In this document: positions 27,701-40,250 of the stretch, one piece after another
Numbering within the stretch: position 1 is the stretch's first letter
Layout: every line of letters starts with the position of its first letter
Source: Urechis unicinctus
Taxonomy: Eukaryota; Annelida; Polychaeta; Xenopneusta; Urechidae
Assembly: GCA_034190875.2 (NCBI GenBank)
Contig: CM067349.1
Coordinates: forward strand, 9,127,933-9,191,932
DNA length: 64,000 nt
Direction of reading: 5' to 3'
Notes under the pieces: generated by a model
Told to the model about the DNA's origin: nothing
Database searches by the model: none
What the model saw: only the letters and a program-made list of their open reading frames with translations
Program-made: the position numbers and the translations under genes

Positions 27701-28601
27701 TGCTGTGACTCAAATCAAAAGAAATGTATGTATAATAATCATGGCATTATGTGGTAAATTTAATATTTGTTGATGACGTACTAGACGATGCAGAACTTTC
27801 GAAAGCATCAATGCCATCACTACTACAATTTTCATAAATGGTGGCAGCTTTTGTTTTCAGTTCAGTACCTTCTTATTTCCTGTTGCTCAAGTACGTATCG
27901 TGGTACACTTATGCCTACCGCATCTTCATCTTCAACCAATGGAGTAATATAGATCAGATCGGTGAGTAGCTTGTTCAACAGGCAAACTTGATTTAATCAT
28001 TTTAGTAGTAAGAGAAGCTGTCGATTGAGACATGAAATGGGTTCCCAGAAACTTCAGTTGTAATAGAAGGACCGTGTACATTACAGCGTGTGACAATGAT
28101 GGTGACGATATGACGGTGAATGGGACACTCCGGAACAGTGCAATGAGCAGTACTGTCTGCTTTAAGTCTGGGCCAGATGTAATATCATCTCTTGGTTATA
28201 GTGATGTAAGCGCTTACATTGAAATATTATTATGACAATTAAGAAGACTATTATCGAACTATGAAGCAGCAATTATTAACATGTACAGTACAAAAAGTAT
28301 GAGGCCATGCTTTAAGTTTATCAGTTTCTTTAGTCAGAATATTTTGCCGAATAATATATGTATGATATCATGAATGAGAGATAATCTACTGATTCTTGAT
28401 GTGGCAACTATTGTTAGATGAAACACTTGGCAATGATTATGTAATGGTGGCTCAATAAATTGTGTCATGATTGTATTGCAGGAGTGCATGGCGTGTGACT
28501 TCCTGGTGTTAGTCGGTCTGATTGTTCTCTTCCGGCTTCTGGCATTCAGCTTCCTGTTTCTTAGATCTAGAATATCATACAAAATGAAATCGGTGTCGTA
28601 G
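21752..28601 (+). CDS. White-like ABCG half-transporter, 19 exons, intact
   Basis: An ATP-binding cassette half-transporter that would dimerise in a membrane to move small hydrophobic or pigment-precursor-like substrates; the substrate cannot be told. Predicted exons: 21752-22079, 22685-22733, 23038-23224, 23543-23614, 23960-24058, 24128-24294, 24540-24614, 24874-24970, 25143-25232, 25327-25358, 25472-25577, 25864-25995, 26170-26262, 27173-27230, 27313-27390, 27558-27663, 27861-27961, 28087-28205 and 28482-28601. They sum to 703 codons with frame kept at every join, close to the size of White. Walker A (GASGAGKTT) is completed across intron 2. Then follow QQDDLF (Q-loop), ISGGERKRL (signature), [11 protein letters not shown] (Walker B) and TIHQPSS (H-loop). 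[11 protein letters not shown] is a hallmark of White/ABCG1 relatives. Exons 11-19 form the C-terminal membrane domain. The frame stays open from the acceptor at 21669 to ATG 21752, so the true start may lie in an upstream exon. Confidence 0.9.
24845..24864. repeat. GT microsatellite in intron 7
   Basis: A short (GT)n run about 10 bases upstream of the exon 8 acceptor at 24873. Confidence 0.9.
24971..25142 (+). other. Probable GC-AG intron of the ABCG gene
   Basis: Exon 8 ends at AAA and is followed by GCAAGT rather than GTAAGT. The acceptor at 25141-25142 is a pyrimidine tract plus CACAG. Joining here keeps frame and continues the family pattern with an I-C-D motif. The intron carries (ATC)n and (GTC)n trinucleotide tracts. 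No nearby GT donor gives a better join. Confidence 0.7.
26565..26670. repeat. GA-rich simple repeat in ABCG intron 13
   Basis: Purine-rich AGAGAG tract with GATA-like ends inside the long intron between 26263 and 27172. The arginine/glutamate open frame over it is a shadow. Confidence 0.9.
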
Positions 28602-31600
28602 ATTGTGTTATCACAATAAGTCATACTTAACGGAAATCCGTGCTCTTGAATGTGTATTGAGCCATGGCGACTCATAAACTCCACGTGTACTAATTCAACC
28701 CATTGTATAATCAAGCTGACTAACGTACTAAGTTCAATTCGCATTTTATGACAATATATATGTTGAATATCTCATGGGTTTGTTACCAAGCAACTGTCAC
28801 CACAATATTTGTTTCTTGTGTCAGAAATCAAGGTAGATATCAAACCATAGTGCCATATACTTTACTATATTGCCTACCCTGATGTCTTACAATGTGCAAT
28901 GGTCTATACCTTAATATTGATATTTGAAGCTTTAGGGCTGCTTTTCATGGGACTCTTGCTTCAGTGGAACGTTACAAGTAAACCGTACCTTATTTAAGCA
29001 AGTAAAGGAAACTATTTCTAATTGTTTGTGTTAAAGCTATTGGTGTTCAAGCCTTGTTTTCTAATGCTAATCAAGCTTCTCCTTTACACATATATTGGTA
29101 TTGTAAGTATATATATTTATGGAGGATTCTTTTTGTGTGCATTTATCATTGATTTGTATTTCTCCATACTTCCATATTCCCATGATATTATTGTCATTTC
29201 TAAATACTGTCATTTCCTACCCGATGCACAAGTTTTATAAATGCATCTTATGGTTGATCGTGGTATTTCAACTATATTTCTGTCATGTATTGAAATTTTG
29301 TTGATCTTTACCTTCAGACTCCATAAATACATTTGGTTACAATTAATATATTTCTCTATACTTCCACATTGACATGGTATTGCTGTCATTCCTAAACATC
29401 ATTAGTTCATACCTTCTGCACAAGTCCCATGTACATTTCATTAATGCATTCTGTGGTTAATCATTTCCACAATATTAGTTTGACTTGCTATTTACTTATG
29501 ATAACTTGCACGAAGATGGCCTTACTGCTTGAAGGACACGATCAATTAAATACAAAGTTGTGCCAAAGCAGACAAACCAAGCGATACGTTGACGTGGCAC
29601 AGGATGGTAAGAGTGGGGTTGATGAAAAACTTAAAGATATAATTCTGCAACGTTAACGTCACATGCATGGTAATAGGAAGATAAATGCACGGCGAAGGTT
29701 GTCGGAATTAGTATAAACTGCGGTATCAAAAGGAATTAGAACCCAAAAGGCCAATTTAAACATTCAACATCTGAATCAATAATAGGTTGAAATATAGACT
29801 AGTTTTGGTTTCGTACAGCCTTCAGGAAGTCTAACAATGGTGTGTTTGACTGCGTTTCGATTTTCTCAATTGTTGGTAGTAGCAATCTATTATACTATAT
29901 TATCAAGCAATTTGTCACATGTCTACACGCTAGGAAAAGCTACCTCTTCTACCTTTTGAGGAGTCTGTCGTATTTATCCCTACTCACAAATCCGATAGAC
30001 TCTATCTATTACCAAAACCACTAAAAGAAACAAAGAAGGGGATTAAATACAAAGTTGTGCCAAAGCTTTGGTCATGGACAGTTTGAGGTTTGGTGGGCGT
30101 GCAATTTGTGCGCAACGATTGGCAGCCATTTAGAGTACTTAATATCAATGCAGCTAGCTGGACGATTGTTGGCTGTGTTATCCTGACCAAGATTACTACA
30201 CAAAAATGGTCCTCAGATGAGGTTTTATTTGCTATAATTTGATAACGACTCAAGCTATCGTGACCATATTGACATCAGTTATAATGTTGATTAAATTGAT
30301 GTCGTGAGGTTGGCATCGAATTACTTGTCAAGGTGAAAGGGTCCAACAGTCGTTGAAGAAATGGCTATTTTTTATTTACTACAAGTCGATAAGGACAAGA
30401 GCTTTCATATATATATTAACATCAGCAACTGATGCCAATATAGACGAAGTATATAGACAAAACTATATATGTAACGTTCTAAAACTTGCAACCATCTATG
30501 ACATTGAAATAATTTTCAAGGACATACGGTCTAAACAACTAAAAAAATAGTTACCACTAGCCCTGTATACGGTACTCATGCAGTAAAGCCACGCGACTTG
30601 ATATGGAAGAGGGATAAGGACTTATCCAGCGTCTGAAAATGGGAGAGTGGTGAGTAATACTTTTTGTCTACTAATCTCTCAGCTATCGAAATTGTTTCTA
30701 GCTGGACATCAAAGAAAAGCATAAAGATATTTGCTACATACCAAAATTAAGCTTTTATTGCTTTCATTTGATTGATGCAGCAATGCAAAATGTATCACGT
30801 ATTATCTTTTGTTATCACTTTGGTCGCTAAATGTAAACCGGAAACAATTAAAAAACAGAAGCCAATGAATGGAATCGCTCAAATATTAAATCTGAAGAAC
30901 ATAAGGTCTCATTTTTTTAATGTGTGACATTTTTGTGCCAATATTGTGTATTGTTTAAATGTATTAATGTATTGAAAGGTGATTCCCCAATCTTATGTAT
31001 GACGATAATATTGATCACAACCAGCTGGTTCTTTATATTCGGACATATTGTATATGCTGCAAGATAAACAATAAAAGGGTGTGTTAATTGATATACGACT
31101 ACATTTTTCGATAACTCAGATTGGTAATGTGACTTTCGTCGCACGGTGAAAGCATAATTGTTATGCCTATAATGACATATGTCAATAAGAGACTGATCTG
31201 TGAAAGACGTCAGACCGTTGTCGTCAATTCAAGTCAACATCTCGGCGAAGAAATAACGGAAAAAGATAAATGTGTTCTTGTTTTTATAGGCTGCTGAAAT
31301 AGTTAAGACCTTCGATGCAAAAGCCAATCACCTTAAACAATTATTAACTGGATAACCTTTAGAGATGAATTTATTGATTGAGTAAGATATCCTGAAGCAG
31401 TTATAAATTTGTTAATATTGTATGTGATATATACTCACCTGCCACGCAATTTATTGTGTAAGATCAGTCACTGCACAACCTCATCCAGATTTAGCTCCCC
31501 GGGAGCAGGCCATGAATACTCAATCAGATAAATGGCCACACCTTGCGCATTTGGAAAACTAGATTTGCGTTTTGAAATCTCCATGTTGTATTTGCTCTTG

Positions 31601-32324
31601 TCAGAGAACGTTTGAAAGGATAATGCAAGTAAACATTAATTATGACTTGTTTTAGTTATCTGACTACTAAAGTCAACACAATATCACACGCATTTATATG
31701 CGAACGATCCAATAAATTATGCGCACAAGGCTTTAAATCCTCACTAAGTGGACATCAAAATACATTGATACAGTGATGTGATCCGTCCAGCGAGGTCAAG
31801 GACATATCTCACATGATACATGATACAATTTTATAAGCTAAAGCCTCCTTAAATGATTATGCACACAAGCAAATTTCTGTATTACACGTGAATGGTGAGC
31901 ATTCCAATCGTTTTTTACATCACACCACATGATATCATTAATGCTCAATTTTATTGGCTGCCAATGAGTACGTAGTTAGACTTATTCATTGAATGCAATC
32001 CTGATTAATTTATCTTGGCCTATTCTAAAGCATCAGCACCTAGAATTTTTTGTGTCCATAATGAAGATGCCATTGTTGTAGAAAAGTTGCTACAAAGCGC
32101 CTTTTACATTTCATCCGGTATGGTGATAAGATATTGATAAGTTCCCAGTTAGAGGTGGATATATTTGTATCCTAACGAAAGGTGTTCATTTGACACATAA
32201 TACACCAGCGTTCTCTTGAAAAATGATTAATAAGTTAGTACCTACCTGAGCTTATGGTGCACTCAATTAATAAGGTTTATGGCAGCCGAGCAAAACATAG
32301 ATAACTTCAGAGACATACTCAAGT
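28602..32324. other. Gene-poor intergenic region
   Basis: No coding region is supported; open frames are short, AT-rich and without motifs. Two weak repeat signals are visible. About 29140-29262 and 29335-29465 are diverged copies of each other, spaced about 200 bp. An identical 25-base string occurs at 29545-29569 and 30042-30066. Confidence 0.6.
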
Positions 32325-32492
32325 TGTTATTGTGCTTTCATTTATCTTTATACTACTTGTGTCATCATATAATCAGTTACTTCACAATGTCCTGCCTTGA
32401 TATAATCATAACGCAAACTTAAAACGTACCGGTAGGCTTCACAGTTCGCACCTGCGGTGAAAACCTAAGGGTGTTGTTTCGTACAGTTGACA
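32325..32492 (+). repeat. Probable 5' LTR of the BEL element
   Basis: Starts TGTTA and ends TTGACA. It matches 39237-39387 over most of its length, including a long block around ATCAGTTACTTCACAATG. It has about 30 bp missing from the 3' copy. The exact ends are inferred from where the similarity stops. Confidence 0.7.
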
Positions 32493-32823
32493 TTAGTTTG
32501 GACTTCTTATGCCTTTTACAGGAGTATCCCCGCCAAAGAGGTATTTATTTAGCATTTCGATGTGTTAAGACCCGAACTAGTTACATGTCAAATGTAATTC
32601 TTTTGTGTAAGACTTAATTTCTGTCGGGTTACTTACCTGTAGTATGTCAACTATATTATCGCCCAGGGCTACATTTATATGCTAAGTCATTGTTGCAATT
32701 TAAAGATCTGATTTGTACAATGTGTTTTTTTCAGTTTTACGTACTTTTAGTGGCTACAAGTGTGGAAACGGAGATTAAAAGAATCAATTTAAAGTCAACG
32801 TGTCTTCGTGTCTACATAATTTA

Positions 32824-34857
32824 ATGAATGTCGCTACAGTAAAATTCTTGAGAATCTGTCACACCATGCTCCTTAATCCATTGAAAACTGCTAGCGGGCA
32901 CACTGTCAACCCCCCTGTCAGGTACCAGGACAAAGTCAAGGGTCTTAAACATGAATCAGCTAACCGCGATTCCGGAATTGGTGCCACTGCCATGTCTACC
33001 CCTCACAGGATCACGGAAACTGTGGTCAATGCAATCCGACATCTTCAGGACGAAATATCTCAGACACAGACTGAGCTGCAAAATGTCCTGACAGCCAGTT
33101 CTCCTAGATACAGCCCTGTTGAAGTCATTCATGACTCTGTGACTGTAAGTGACTATCGCACACAAACCTCAGCTCAAGGTGACAGGCCAGTCTACACGTC
33201 CACACCAATGAATGCTGACGCCCTCACATACGTGCCGCCTACTCACCAGACGTCACATGCTCATCGGGTGCCACCTGCTCACCAACTGTCCCCCGCTCAC
33301 CAGACGTCACATGCTCACCGGGTGCCGCCTGCTAACCAACTGTCCCCCGCTCACCAGACGTCACATGCTCATCGGGTGCCGCCTGCTCACCAACTGTCCC
33401 CCGCTCACCAGACGTCACATCCCATCGGGTGCCGCCTGCTCACCAACTGTCCCCCGCTCACCAGACGTCACATGCTCATCGGGTGCCGCCTGCTCACCAA
33501 CTGTCCCCCGCTCATCAGGTGCCACCTGCTCACCAGGTGTTCCCCGCTCACCAAGCGTCCCAAGCTCATCAGATGCTGTCTGCTCACCAGACGTCCTACA
33601 TTCATCAGATGCCTGGGCTATTTAAATGTCTTCTACTCATCACAGGTCATTGCCAGCGCCACAGCATGTGTCTCTATATTCATACCGGGATATGCCCCCT
33701 CAGGTTAGTGCATCGTGCCACCCAGAGCACACACATTCGTTGAACTACGAACCTGACACAATCCGTGATAGTGATCTATCCAGGCTGGCAGATATTATTC
33801 TAGAGAGCCAGAACCACCTTCCGCCAATGCAGCCAGACACATTCGATGGCACTGACCCCCTCAAATACCCTGAGTGGGTGATCTCATTGAGACACTTATT
33901 GAAGCCCAAATAAAGTCAGGCGTGCAGAGGTTACACTATCTCGGAATGTACACTTCAGGAGCTGCAAAGGAGTCTATTAAGGGATTATTCCTTCTGAAGG
34001 ACACTGACATGAACTTTGTAAACAGACAGGCGAGAGCAGTCTTAGAGAAAAGATATGGCATTAAATATCTGGTCTACCAATCATACAAGGACAAAATAAA
34101 AAGCTGGCCAGAAATTAAGCCACATGATGGTGTAGAGCTGAGGAGATATGCTGACTTTCTCAATAGCTGTCTCTCTGCTGTGGCCTCTGTGGATTATCTC
34201 ACTATATTGAATGACGTTGAGGAAAACCAGAGAATGGTATCGAAACTCCCTTGTTATATTGCTGATCGGTGGAGCCGCACAGTAGATTTTTGGCTATATG
34301 GAGAGCATAGCCAGCCAGGATACCCACCGTTCAAGACATTCTGCGAGTTCCTCAAACGTGAAGCAAGAATAGCCTGCAACCCCATGAAGGCTAGGCTAGA
34401 CACCACTCACATGGGTACCCGTCAGTCCAGTGGTAGCCATGTGGTGAGAAGCTTCGCCACTCAGGCAGCTGCGCCAACCCCTAGCTCTACCGACAAGCCA
34501 GCCAAGTCACCCAGCATGCCACATAAATTCCAAGCTAAGTGCAGCCTGTGCAAGGGAACTCATGTGATCAGTGTATGTACTGATTTTCTCAAGCTGAGCC
34601 CACAGGAGCGGTACGAGATTGCCCGAGCCAAAGGTTTGTGCCTCAAGTGCTTGAAATGGGGTCAACTCCGCAATGACTGCCGTACATATGTCCACATGAC
34701 AGTGCTTCACGATGAAAAGTACGATTCTTGTAAACTCAAATCTACCCTCCAAAATATGTCAGTGACTGTCAGCGAACAATCAGTACCTTCAAAGGAACAG
34801 AAAGGAAACTCAGTACCCAGTCTACTAGTACTAGTACAACAAAAGCTGAAACTGTAA
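32824..34857 (+). pseudogene. BEL gag (broken)
   Basis: Structural polyprotein of the retrotransposon. The first ~140 codons have a helical, coiled-coil-like stretch (about 33010-33090). Next comes a Pro/His/Gln-rich segment built from a 54-bp tandem repeat (33232-33530), then a capsid-like core from about 33874 with the Trp/Leu-rich pattern of BEL gag. A zinc knuckle with CSLC and CLKCLKWG follows near 34540-34680. Frame changes occur near 33420 (two bases missing in one repeat unit), about 33630-33700 and about 33880, so no single frame spans the gene. Confidence 0.8.
33232..33530 (+). repeat. 54-bp tandem repeat inside BEL gag
   Basis: About five copies of a 54-bp unit. Its translation alternates HAHRVPPAHQ and LSPAHQTS blocks. 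The unit is a multiple of three, so it stays open in more than one frame. Confidence 0.88.
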
Positions 34858-34863
34858 GTTGTC

Positions 34864-35192
34864 ATGTGTCAAAGGTGGACAAAGAAGATGAGAACTATCA
34901 TTCAATGATTCTCCCTGTCACTCTATCATGGGGTGGAACCTCTGTTAATGTTTACGTGCTGCTGGACGAGCAATCTGACGCATGTTTCATGACTGATCTG
35001 GTGCTCGATCAACTTGGTGCTACTTCATCACACGTTGGACTCAAACTGTCAACTGTACTGGGTGAGGAGCTAGTGACAAGTAGGAAAGTGTCTGATCTTG
35101 TCATCAAGGGTGTGAATGAGAGCGTGGAGATACAGCTACCCCCGTGCTATTCCCGATCGGATATTCCGGTGAAGCCAGTGCAGATACCGTGA
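34864..35192 (+). pseudogene. BEL aspartic protease and linker region
   Basis: A retropepsin-like segment with VYVLLDEQSDACFM, which corresponds to the active-site loop. In BEL elements this loop often departs from the D-[ST]-G of retroviruses. It is shifted in frame relative to gag and ends in a TGA at 35190-35192, within a stretch (IP-stop-PELVEMWPHL) where family members usually have arginine. A CGA-to-TGA change at a CpG would explain this. It continues in the same frame into the RT. Confidence 0.72.
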
Positions 35193-37232
35193 CCCGAATT
35201 AGTGGAAATGTGGCCGCACCTCAAGATGGTTGCACAGAATCTCATGCAATATGATGAAGATATACCGGTAGGCCTACTGATTAGAATAAACTGTGTACGT
35301 GCTATCAAGCCAAGACAGGTGATACCAGCCAACGAAGATGAGCCCTACGCCATCAGGACGGCTCTCGGCTGGGGTGTAATCGGAGCCGTACATCCTGACA
35401 TGATATACAACATGTCCATTCACTTCGCGTTCAGAACACTAGCGAAGGAAATCAGCCCAGCTCAGATCAGTAACATGTTTGATGGTGAGTTCAATAAGGT
35501 GGAGTCCGGTGAGTCCAGTGAACAAATGTCTGTGAACGATCGCCAATTCATGAACATCGTGCAAACAGGTATCTCACATAACGAAGATGGTCACTTCGAA
35601 CTCCCACTCCCCTTCAAGAATGATTTACAGCTACCAAACAACAGACCCATGGCATTGAAGAGGATTTATTGTCTAAAACGCAGGCTCGAGAACGACGGAA
35701 GGTATCGCGATCACTACACAGCGTTTATGGATGATCTCTTAGAAAAGGTGTATGCGGAAAAGGTTCCCCCAGATGATGATCCGGATCCAGGTACAGTGTG
35801 GTACATTCCCCATCATGGCGTCTATCATCCGAAAAAGGTGGACAAGCTTAGAATTGTCTTCGATGGAAGCGCCACCTACTGTGAAGAATCCCTGAATCAG
35901 CATCTACTCCAGGGCCCCAACTTCATTAACAACTTGACTGGAATACTCTGCAGATTCAGGAAGGAGCCTGTAGCCTTCTCAAGCGATATTGAAGGCATGT
36001 TTCACCAAGTGTCAGTTCAGCCTCTACACAAGAACTTTATGAGATTTCTATGGTGGGACAACAACCAGTTTGATCACGTGCCGAGCGATTAAAGAATGAC
36101 TGTTCACTCATTCGGTACCACATCATCTCCAGCAATCGCCAACTTCACTCTGAAACACACAGCCAACCTGTATGAGCACAAATATGGTCATGACGCAGCA
36201 GATTTTGTGCGTGAGGACTTCTATGTGGATGATGGACTCCAATCAGTGTGTACATCACTAGAAGCATCCCAGTTAATTGAATCCAGTTGGACATTATGTT
36301 GCAAGGGCGGATTCAATCTACACAAGTATATCTGCAATGATAAAGATGTGTTCAAGACCATACCAGTGCACAAGCTTGCTAAGGACATACAGGCTATTGA
36401 TTTAGGTGCCAGTGACTTACCAATGGAGCATACACTTGGAATACAGTGGTGTGTTCAGTCTGACAGTCTCCAGTTCAGGATCCAGTTGAAAGATACCCCC
36501 TTCACTAGACGTGGTATCCTGTCTACAGTCAGTAGCATATTTGATCCCCTAGGCCTCTTATCACCATATGTACTGATTGGTAAGCGGATTCTACGGGAAT
36601 TGTGCAGAGATGGATCCGGGTGGAATGATCCAGTGGGTGACGAAATGAGAAAGAGATGGAAGAAATGGTGTGAGGATATCGGCAAACTGGCCGACCTTGA
36701 TATCCCCAAGTGCTACAAACCTCCAGTTTTCCAAGTTCACGAGATAGGACTACACCATTTCTCAGATGCCAGCCTCACAGGATTGGGCCAGTGTAGCTAC
36801 CTGAGATTTATTGACAAGAATGGCTCTATCTGCACATCTCTAGTTATGGGTAAATCTAGAGTGGCCCCCTCCAAACCAATAACTGTTCCCCGACTCGAGC
36901 TGACAGCTGCTGTGATGTCTGTGAAAGTTAGCCAGTTCCTGGATAGAGAGCTTAAGTATGGTGATATCACACATGGTTATTGAACTGATAGTAAGGTAAC
37001 ACTTGGGTACATAAATAATGACTCTAGAAGATTCCACATGTATGTTGCGAAACGTGTACAGGAGATCCGTGATCACAGTTCGCCAAACATGTGGACATAT
37101 CTGGAAACTACACAGAACCCGGCTGACTTAGCATCCAGAGGAATGACTCCAACTGAACTACAGGACTGTGAGTTGTGGTGGAAGGGTCCTGCTTTTCTAC
37201 AAACAATGGTTCATTCCCAGCGGAACCAGTGA
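35193..37232 (+). pseudogene. BEL reverse transcriptase and RNase H
   Basis: The linker to RT has the EPYAIRTALGWGVIG block that precedes BEL reverse transcriptases. The RT contains KLRIVFDGSA, AFSSDIEGMFHQV (first catalytic Asp) and FYVDDGL (the YVDD box). RNase H shows HHFSDAS, PRLELTAAV and TDSKV. All lie in one frame, interrupted by TAA at 36090-36092, just before RMTVHSFG, and TGA at 36981-36983, just before TDSK. Both look like point mutations. Frame is lost near 37200. Confidence 0.88.
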
Positions 37233-38898
37233 TTGTTTTTCTATCGCCAGAGGACCCAGAGGTACGCAAGGTCCAGACAATGTTGACAATCACAGATGAG
37301 TCAACTCCAGGGTCAACATTACTCCAGAGACTCGAGCGGTTCTCAGATTGGAACACGGCTAAAAGGGCAGTTGCCGTGTGTATCCGCTTCATACAGAAAT
37401 TGAAATGTCGCTCAGTGAAGAAACCGAGTAGTAAAGAATTGAAAGCTATGGTCAAGGATTTTCAACCTGTGGATGTACAAGAGGTGGAAGCAGCTGAACA
37501 CAGAATATTGACCATGGTACAGAAACAGGCATTCAGCGAGGAACGAGTTGTACTACAGAAACTAGCCAAACACCAGAACAATAACAGGGATACAGCTCGA
37601 CGGCGGAACTACTCACTCAAGAGTAAGAGCTGTCTCTATCGTCTCGACCCTTCATGGAGAATGACCTACTGAGAGTTTGTGGACGTATCCAGCGAGCCAA
37701 CTTATCCAGAGAATTCACGAACCCGATCGTCGTGCCCAGACGTGGTCACATCACTAAGCTGATAGTTGATCATCATCATGCTATCTGCGGTCATGCAGGA
37801 CGTGGCATCACTCTCAACACCATCCGAGCCAAAGGATATTGGATCATAGGAGCAGGATCAGTGGTCACCTCTCATGTGTGGAAGTGTGTCACTTGTAGGA
37901 ATCTGCGCCGTGAACCCCAGATCCAGAAGATGGCTGACCTACCCAGAGACAGATTAAAACCGGCGCCCCCGTTCAGTTACAGTGCTGTCGACTACTTTGG
38001 ACCATTTTCAGTGAAAGATGGACGCCGCCAGGTGAAGAGGTATGGAGTCCTCTTCACGTGTCTCGCCTCACGAGCGATACATATCGAAGTCACAGCATCC
38101 CTATCTACCGATTCGTTCCTGAATGCCTGCAGAAGATTTGTGTGTCGCCGTGGTCCCATTCGTAGGTTGAGGTCTGACCGCGGTACCAACTTTGTTGGCG
38201 CTCGGAATGAACTGGAATTGAATCTCAACAACAGCAAGATTCATCATGAGCTTTGTAAGGCAAATTGTGACTGTATTAACTAGCATATATCCCAGGGCAT
38301 CCCAAATGGGAGGTGTATGGGAGAGCATGACCGGGTGTGCTCGTAAAGTTTTATTTGCCCTATTGATTCAACACGGAACCAGACTAGATGAGGAATCTCT
38401 CCACACCCTCCTAGTTGAAGCAGAGTGTATAGTGAACAGACGCCCACTCACACGGGTAGACTCTACAGATCCAGATTCGTTGATGTCCCTATCACCCACT
38501 ATGATACTGACCATGAAGTCTAAAGCTGTAATGCCTCCTCCAGGTCAGTTTGTGAGAGAGGATGTATACTTACACCGCAGATGGCGTGCAGTCCAGTACC
38601 TAGACAATAAGGTTTGGTGTAGGTTGCGACGCGAATTTCTTCCCATACTCCAGGAGAGAAGGAAGTGGAATCGCACTCAAACAGACATCCAAGTGGATGA
38701 TATTGTGCTCATGATAGATGAAAACTTACTCGTAACAGCTGGCCCCTAGCTCGTGTAACTGAGACTGTCAAGGATGAAGATGGTCTGGTTAGGAAGGTCA
38801 AGCTGCTGTCGCGTAACTCTATCTACGAGAGGCCTATCCAGAAGCTTGTACTTTGGTGGACCGGGATTCCCCGCCAGGGAGCCTTCCAAGTGAGATAA
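37175..38898 (+). pseudogene. BEL integrase
   Basis: After a frame change near 37200 the reading frame continues through the RNase H tail into a DDE integrase. The zinc-binding HHCC region shows HHAICGHAG and CVTCRNL. Catalytic residues are the Asp in AVDYFGPF, the Asp in RSDRGTNFVGA and the Glu in GGVWES. Frameshifts lie near 37660, 38280 (just before MGGVWES) and 38745. The last frame ends in a BEL-like tail with RPIQKLVLWW and stops at 38898. The enzyme cannot be made from this copy. Confidence 0.87.
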
Positions 38899-39236
38899 CT
38901 ACTACTACTCGTGGTGGACTTTATGAGAGTGATTTGTGAAATGGACTGATAAAAATACACATGGTTTTCAGTTAACCATGTGCAATTTGAGTTACAATTA
39001 ATATACTTCTTAACATTATGTCTGAAGTCTATTTGACTAGTGTTATGAAGGTTGGGTTTTGCATAGATCATGTGGTCACATGAATGGGTTGTATTGATTA
39101 TTTCATATTTCAAGCTAGATATACAGATGTACATTTCCTGAAAATGTTTTATTATTATGTTCCTTCTGTACTTATAAGCCAGCGGTCAGTGGTATGTCTT
39201 GGTTTTTATAAATAGTCTTCACTATTTAGGGAGCCA

Positions 39237-39387
39237 TGTTACTGTGCTTTGCCCAGTAATATTTCATTTATCTTTATACTACTTGTGTCATCATATAATC
39301 AGTTACTTCACAATGTCCTGCCTTGATATAATCATAACGCAAACTCCTGCTGTGAAAACCTAAGGGTGTTGTTTCGTACTGTTGACA
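39237..39387 (+). repeat. Probable 3' LTR of the BEL element
   Basis: Direct repeat of 32325-32492, starting TGTTA and ending GTTGACA. It has a 12-bp insertion near its start and lacks about 30 bp. Confidence 0.7.
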
Positions 39388-39417
39388 ACATTAATGTCTG
39401 AGTACGGGTAACTGTAG

Positions 39418-40250
39418 TTATACTGATTAGCTATCAGCATATTATCTGTACTGATATTCATCAGCTATCAGTACATTAGTTGTACTGATACTCAGTACAC
39501 TAGATGTAGTGATACTCATTAGTTTTCAGTACACTTGCTCTAGTGATACTCATAAGTTGTCAGTACACTAGCTGTAGTTATACTCATAAGTTGTCAGTAC
39601 ACTAGTTCTAGTGATACTCATTAGTTTTCAGTACACAAACTCTAGTGATACTCATAAGTTGTCAGTACACTAGCTGTAGTGTTACTCATAAGTTGTCAGT
39701 ACACTAGCTCTAGTGATACTCATTAGTTTTCAGTACACTAACTGTTGTGATACCCGTTAGTTTTCAGTACACTAGCTGTAGTGATACTCATTAGTTTTCA
39801 GTACACTAGCTGTAGTGATACTCATAAGTTGTCAGTACACTAGCTGTAGTGATACTCATATGTTGTCAGTACACTAGCTCTAGTGATACTCATTAGTTGT
39901 CAGGACACTAGCTGTAGTGTTACTCATAAGTTGTCAGTACACTAGCTGTAGTGTTACTCATAAGTTGTCAGTACACTAGCTCTAGTGATACTCATTAGTT
40001 TTCAGTACACTAACTGTTGTGATACCCGTTAGTTTTCAGTACACTAGCTGTAGTGATACTCGTAAGTTGTCAGTACACTAGCTGTAGTGATACTCATAAG
40101 TTGTCAGTACACTAGCTGTAGTGATACTCATAAGTTGTCAGTACACTAGCTGTAGTGATACTCATAAGTTGTCAGTACACTAGCTCTAGTGATACTCATA
40201 AGTTTTCAGTACACTAACTTTTGTGATACCCGTTAGTTTTCAGTACAATA
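39418..40250. repeat. 34-bp minisatellite with higher-order structure
   Basis: About 24 copies of a 34-bp unit containing CACTAGCTGTAGTGATACTC, degenerate at the left edge. A distinctive variant (CACTAACTGTTGTGATACCC) recurs at about 39736, 40008 and 40212, that is 8 and then 6 units apart. This shows duplication of multi-unit blocks. The core CTAGCTGTAGTG is partly self-complementary. Confidence 0.93.

Larger units (their letters stand above)
32325..39387 (+). mobile_element. BEL/Pao-type LTR retrotransposon, decayed
   Basis: Short direct repeats bound a gag-protease-RT-RNase H-integrase order typical of BEL/Pao elements. The coding part runs from about 32824 to 38898 on the plus strand and is broken by several frameshifts and three clear in-frame stops. 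The two terminal repeats differ by a ~30-bp gap and a 12-bp insertion. No matching target-site duplication is evident: the flanks read CAAGT and ACATT. I infer an old, inactive insertion. Confidence 0.88.

Noticed and set aside
32325..39387. An active BEL element
   Set aside because: Three in-frame stops, several frameshifts and unequal terminal repeats make activity very unlikely.
39418..40250. CRISPR array (regular ~34-bp periodicity)
   Set aside because: Units are contiguous with no unique spacers; it is a minisatellite.
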